Shown one piece after another: positions 63,570-64,000 of a stretch of 64,000 nucleotides of DNA. The notes under the pieces were generated by a model. It had not been told where the DNA came from and did not search any database. It was given only the letters and a program-made list of their open reading frames with translations. Both the position numbers and the translations under genes were made by a program. Within the stretch, counting starts at the first letter, position 1, and the number at the start of each line of letters is the position of its first letter. Location of the stretch: the NCBI GenBank assembly GCA_047967505.1, contig CM106540.1; one strand, given 5' to 3'. Origin of the DNA: Dipteris shenzhenensis (Eukaryota; Polypodiophyta; Polypodiopsida; Gleicheniales).

Positions 63570-64000
63570 GATGAAATAGCCTCTTCATCAAGACTCATTG
63601 TACCTTTCTCCTCTTCCCCAGGTCTCTCTCAATTGTCATCAGCTTTTTCCTTGTCATCACTTTTATCATGAAACAGCCTCCATAGCCTTTCAACTTCCTT
63701 TGAATCGGCAGCCTCCTCAGTTTCGGCTAATAAATATTAGTGTACTTTAAGGGCAATTTTAAGGGACTTAGGACACCCATCCACCATGAACTTCTCCAAT
63801 GAATGGCTGGACCTATGCACAAGCATGAAGCAAAGTTCGACAAGATGGTCCTCAATCCTAAACAATGGCAGTGTGTACATCCTGTTGCAGAGATAATCTC
63901 TAACACCTTGGTCATCATGCTTAAACACAAAAAAAGGCCGAATCAAAGAAACGAATGAGCCATCCATTTTCCCCCACTGGGCTTGGTGTCTTCAGTATCT
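63570..64000 (-). pseudogene. Broken phosphatidylinositol 4-kinase beta fragment
   Basis: Minus-strand DDQGVRDYLCNRMYTLPL, then VELCFMLVHRSSHSLEKF and CPKSLKIALKVH, are the lipid-kinase-unique region of plant PI4K beta, which makes PI4P at the trans-Golgi. Upstream, GWLIRFFDSAFFC is in another frame, and the roughly nine residues normally linking the two are missing. Downstream, the Trp after ALKVH is replaced by a TAA stop, followed by LLAETEEAADSKEVERL and another stop. At least three lesions make it a pseudogene. It is cut by the window edge; no introns are seen in the visible part. Confidence 0.82.

Overview
This is nuclear DNA of a land plant with a large, repeat-rich genome. The evidence is plant-type split genes (a BAHD acyltransferase and a cyclophilin-40 of 361 aa), plant teloboxes, plant initiator-Met-tRNA primer sites for LTR elements, and one host intron of about 12 kb packed with retroelements. 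A fern or another large-genome lineage fits best, but that is inference from intron size and repeat load. No bacterial, organellar or CRISPR signal is present.

Layout. 1-2.2 kb: internally deleted Ty1/copia remnant (minus). 2.67-3.64 kb: a divergent histone H3-like gene (minus) with a TATA box and three teloboxes; its reading frame is broken between tail and histone fold. 4-9.6 kb: unrecognised ORFs, a 40-bp-arm palindrome and short tandem duplications. 9.67-10.37 kb: a complete miniature LTR element (two 317-bp LTRs, 60-bp interior, 5-bp target duplication). 11.0-12.5 kb: intact two-exon BAHD acyltransferase. 12.5-18.6 kb: low-complexity purine tracts and a decayed copia gag.

18.59-33.38 kb: an intact eight-exon gene for cyclophilin-40 (SQUINT-type Hsp90 co-chaperone) on the minus strand. 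Its fifth intron (19109-31096) holds a 5'-truncated LINE with an 11-bp target duplication, a decayed Ty3/gypsy chromovirus whose RT segment is locally inverted, further gypsy and copia fragments including a copia/copia/gypsy chimera, and two inverted copies of an LTR-like repeat. 33.4-35.3 kb is a purine-rich upstream region; 35.3-40.6 kb has no gene I can recognise.

40.66-41.93 kb: a tandem repeat of about 314-336 bp whose minus strand encodes a recurring LS-x-x-DEF motif. 42.08-49.56 kb: a very young Ty1/copia element with identical 257-bp LTRs and a TCTAC target duplication. It has an intact pol, a gag/pol frame break, and an unusually long leader carrying an antisense piece of a host subtilase gene plus a dense array of ACGT-core (CCACGTCA) sites. 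49.6-63.5 kb: AT-rich intergenic DNA with several tandem duplications and a decayed gag-like region. The right end (about 63.57-64.0 kb, minus) is a broken phosphatidylinositol 4-kinase beta fragment.

The working host genes are the BAHD enzyme and cyclophilin-40. The rest is mainly retroelement debris, plus one element that looks recently mobile.
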